Of a stretch of 35,196 nucleotides of DNA, positions 34,072 to 35,196 are shown in pieces. The notes under the pieces were generated by a model. The model worked only from the letters and a program-made list of their open reading frames with translations, was not told where the DNA came from and made no database searches. The position numbers and the translations under genes were made by a program. The stretch is from Actinomycetota bacterium. Lineage in GTDB: Bacteria > Actinomycetota > Acidimicrobiia > Spongiisociales > UBA11373. The stretch lies in assembly GCA_018821365.1 (NCBI GenBank), contig JAHJML010000060.1, positions 1-35,196 of the forward strand. Direction: 5' to 3'. Position 1 is the first letter of the stretch. Each line of letters begins with the position of its first letter.

Positions 34072-34530
34072 ATGGACCGGCATAGCGCGGGGGGGGTAAC
34101 GCGACGGTCGGGGTCGGCCTATGGTGGTCCGCGGAGGGTGCTCTACCAAGAGTCGCGTACCCCGTATGTCCTGATCTGGTTGATGTGTCTCATCTACGGG
34201 GTGAGATGGATCGTTGACCCTTCCTACCCGCGCGGTGTTTCCACCTGGCTGGGATGGATCCTTCTTGGTCTTGCCTCGTACCTCTGGCTCTGGCGTTCTC
34301 GGAGAATCGGCGTGAGTGTCTCCGGGAAGACCGTGCTACATCTCGACGGGCTCTTCTCGTCGAAGTCAATCCTGATTGAGGAGATGACTGAAATCAGGTG
34401 CCCGCCGCGGGGCCCGCTCATCATCGTGACGAAAGCGGGCCGGGAGACTGCGGTCCGTGTGGCACCAAGGTGGGGGCCAAATCGCGATCGCCTATTCCGA
34501 GACCTCCAGGCCCAGCTTCTCTCCCAGTGA
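34072..34530 (+). CDS. Small two-TM membrane protein with a PH-like tail, candidate immunity protein
   Basis: A 152-residue protein starting 8 bp after the RHS stop. It has a basic cytosolic N-terminus, two membrane segments (about 31-48 and 57-74) separated by a short loop, then RSRR and a cytosolic ~75-residue tail. The tail has a strand pattern (IGVSVSGKTVLHLDGLFSS, then ILIEEMTEI and PLIIVTKAG) and a terminal helix, like bacterial PH-domain membrane proteins. A TTG at 34060 overlapping the RHS stop (TTGA) would add four residues; I prefer ATG 34072, with GAGAGG just upstream. Position behind an RHS C-terminus is where cognate immunity genes lie, and a membrane protein would suit a membrane-acting toxin. 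This role is inference; I do not recognise the family. Confidence 0.72.
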   Translation: MDRHSAGGVTRRSGSAYGGPRRVLYQESRTPYVLIWLMCLIYGVRWIVDPSYPRGVSTWLGWILLGLASYLWLWRSRRIGVSVSGKTVLHLDGLFSSKSILIEEMTEIRCPPRGPLIIVTKAGRETAVRVAPRWGPNRDRLFRDLQAQLLSQ

Positions 34531-34566
34531 ACCGCGCTCCAGCGGGCCTGCGTTGGTAGAGGCGCG

Positions 34567-34861
34567 CCCGACCACGTGTCCCCCGCCGATATGCGATCCT
34601 CACGCCCTCCCCCGGAGGCTGGGGCGCGGCCGTACATGGGATCCCTCTCATACACGGTTTTCGCGCCGTCCCTCAGGCGGGGGCGCGGTCGCACATAGCG
34701 GCCCGCTCATATGCGATCTTCGCGCCGTCCCTCAAGCGAGGACGCGGTCGCACATAGCGGCCCGCTCATATGCGATCTTCGCGCCGTCCCTCAAGCGAGG
34801 ACGCGGTCGCACATGGCGGCCCGTCATATGCGATATTCGCGCCGTCCCCCAAGGGACGGCA
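34567..34861. repeat. Five-copy 59-bp tandem repeat
   Basis: Units start at about 34567, 34626, 34685, 34744 and 34803, exactly 59 bp apart. Copies 3 and 4 are nearly identical (GCGGTCGCACATAGCGGCCC, then CTCATATGCGATCTTCGCGC). Copies 1, 2 and 5 have diverged. Each carries a short imperfect hairpin at its end, perfect in the last copy (GCCGTCCC-CCAA-GGGACGGC). There are no unique spacers, so it is not a CRISPR array. Frames that run through it are repetitive and unlikely to be genes. Confidence 0.85.
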
Positions 34862-35033
34862 CGGCGGGGGTAGCGTGCCCCTCGTTCCCCTCCCCATGGG
34901 GACGGTCGCTCGTCCTGGCGGGCCGAGAGGATTGCTCTCAGCACCGTGAACGGCCCCTCACCGGTGCTCCGGTACCCTCTCCCGGGTGAAGCGAGCCATC
35001 ACCCTGACCACCCAGCGCTTCCCCGGGGCGCCC
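34862..35033. other. Junction region before the displaced RHS fragment
   Basis: No complete gene is seen. TACCCT at 34973-34978 lies 7 nt before a GTG at 34986, the same leaderless-type geometry seen elsewhere. The frame from that GTG reads KRAITLTTQRFPGAP and then enters the RHS-homologous sequence out of phase, staying open to the window end. It may be the first ~16 codons of an unrelated gene cut by the RHS insertion. Confidence 0.4.
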
Positions 35034-35196
35034 CGGCATCACCTACACCTACGACAACCTCGGCAACATGAACAAAGCCAAAGACGGCACCGTCACCGTT
35101 GCCACCTACACCTACGACGAGCGCAACCAACTCACCAACATCGACTTCACCGGCGGCACCGGTCTCGACATGGTCTACGACGCCGACGGGAACCGG
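35034..35196 (+). pseudogene. Displaced RHS-core fragment without start (orphan module), continues beyond window
   Basis: The last 163 bp repeat bases 32767-32923 of the full RHS gene with scattered changes and one 6-bp insertion. In the RHS frame it reads GITYTYDNLGNMNKA, then YTYDERNQLTNIDFTGG and MVYDADGNR. Similarity begins abruptly at 35034. Upstream in that frame is a stop (35005-35007) and no start codon, so it is not expressed as a normal gene. This is what a displaced C-terminal cassette of an RHS locus looks like: a short stretch of core homology that permits recombination, followed by an alternative toxin end, which would lie outside the window. A misassembly at a repeat is the alternative. 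Confidence 0.75.

Noticed and set aside
34567-34861. CRISPR array
   Set aside because: The whole 59-bp unit is repeated without unique spacers, and no cas gene is nearby.

Overview
The window looks like part of a chromosome from a high-GC Gram-positive bacterium, most likely an actinomycetote. Evidence for this: G+C is very high by eye, GTG starts and 4-bp stop/start overlaps are frequent, some genes appear leaderless, and there is a murT-gatD pair, a DUF1876 protein and a DUF4349 lipoprotein. Assignment to a class (for example Acidimicrobiia) would be a guess. I found no rRNA, tRNA, insertion sequence or CRISPR array.

Layout. 1-609 (-): the N-terminal 203 codons of a 3-hydroxyisobutyrate-dehydrogenase-type enzyme. 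914-4645 (+): a compact four-gene run (unknown protein, anchored NTF2-like protein, KimA-like APC permease, small lipoprotein). 4692-6204 (+): a VOC protein and a triple-repeat protein with a long Pro-Glu linker. 6342-9919 (+): a fadN-fadA beta-oxidation pair closed by a strong hairpin. 10043-11404 (+): a DUF4349 lipoprotein, facing an MFS transporter (11457-12584, -) across a shared bidirectional hairpin. 12704-14833 (+): a membrane-anchored clostripain-type protease. 14972-16517: DUF302 (-), DUF1876 (+) and an alpha/beta hydrolase (+). 16734-17290: a cluster of GC-rich 74-75 bp palindromic repeats. 17305-20478: a PadR-type regulator divergent from modABC, with a perfect inverted repeat between them. 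20486-22608: Nudix hydrolase (-), tandem-ACT protein (+) and LLM flavin oxidoreductase (+). 22622-27301 (-): an apparent operon of lipoprotein, ABC exporter, murT and gatD.

27728-35196 is the accessory part. It holds a secreted 2111-residue YD-repeat/RHS protein with a hydrophobic, compositionally different C-terminal domain behind the DPxG boundary. A small two-TM protein that could be its immunity partner follows immediately. Next comes an array of 59-bp repeats and then a displaced, start-less second copy of RHS core sequence running off the end. This has the usual architecture of a polymorphic toxin locus with an orphan module, and it is the best candidate for an undescribed system here.

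Functional links. modABC is a complete molybdate importer, and the PadR protein is its likely local regulator or at least shares its control region. MurT and GatD together amidate lipid II, and the exporter and lipoprotein genes upstream may be co-transcribed with them. FadN and FadA carry out the last three steps of the beta-oxidation cycle. The most unusual housekeeping observation is that the MurT contains no cysteine at all, so it cannot form the usual four-cysteine zinc ribbon.
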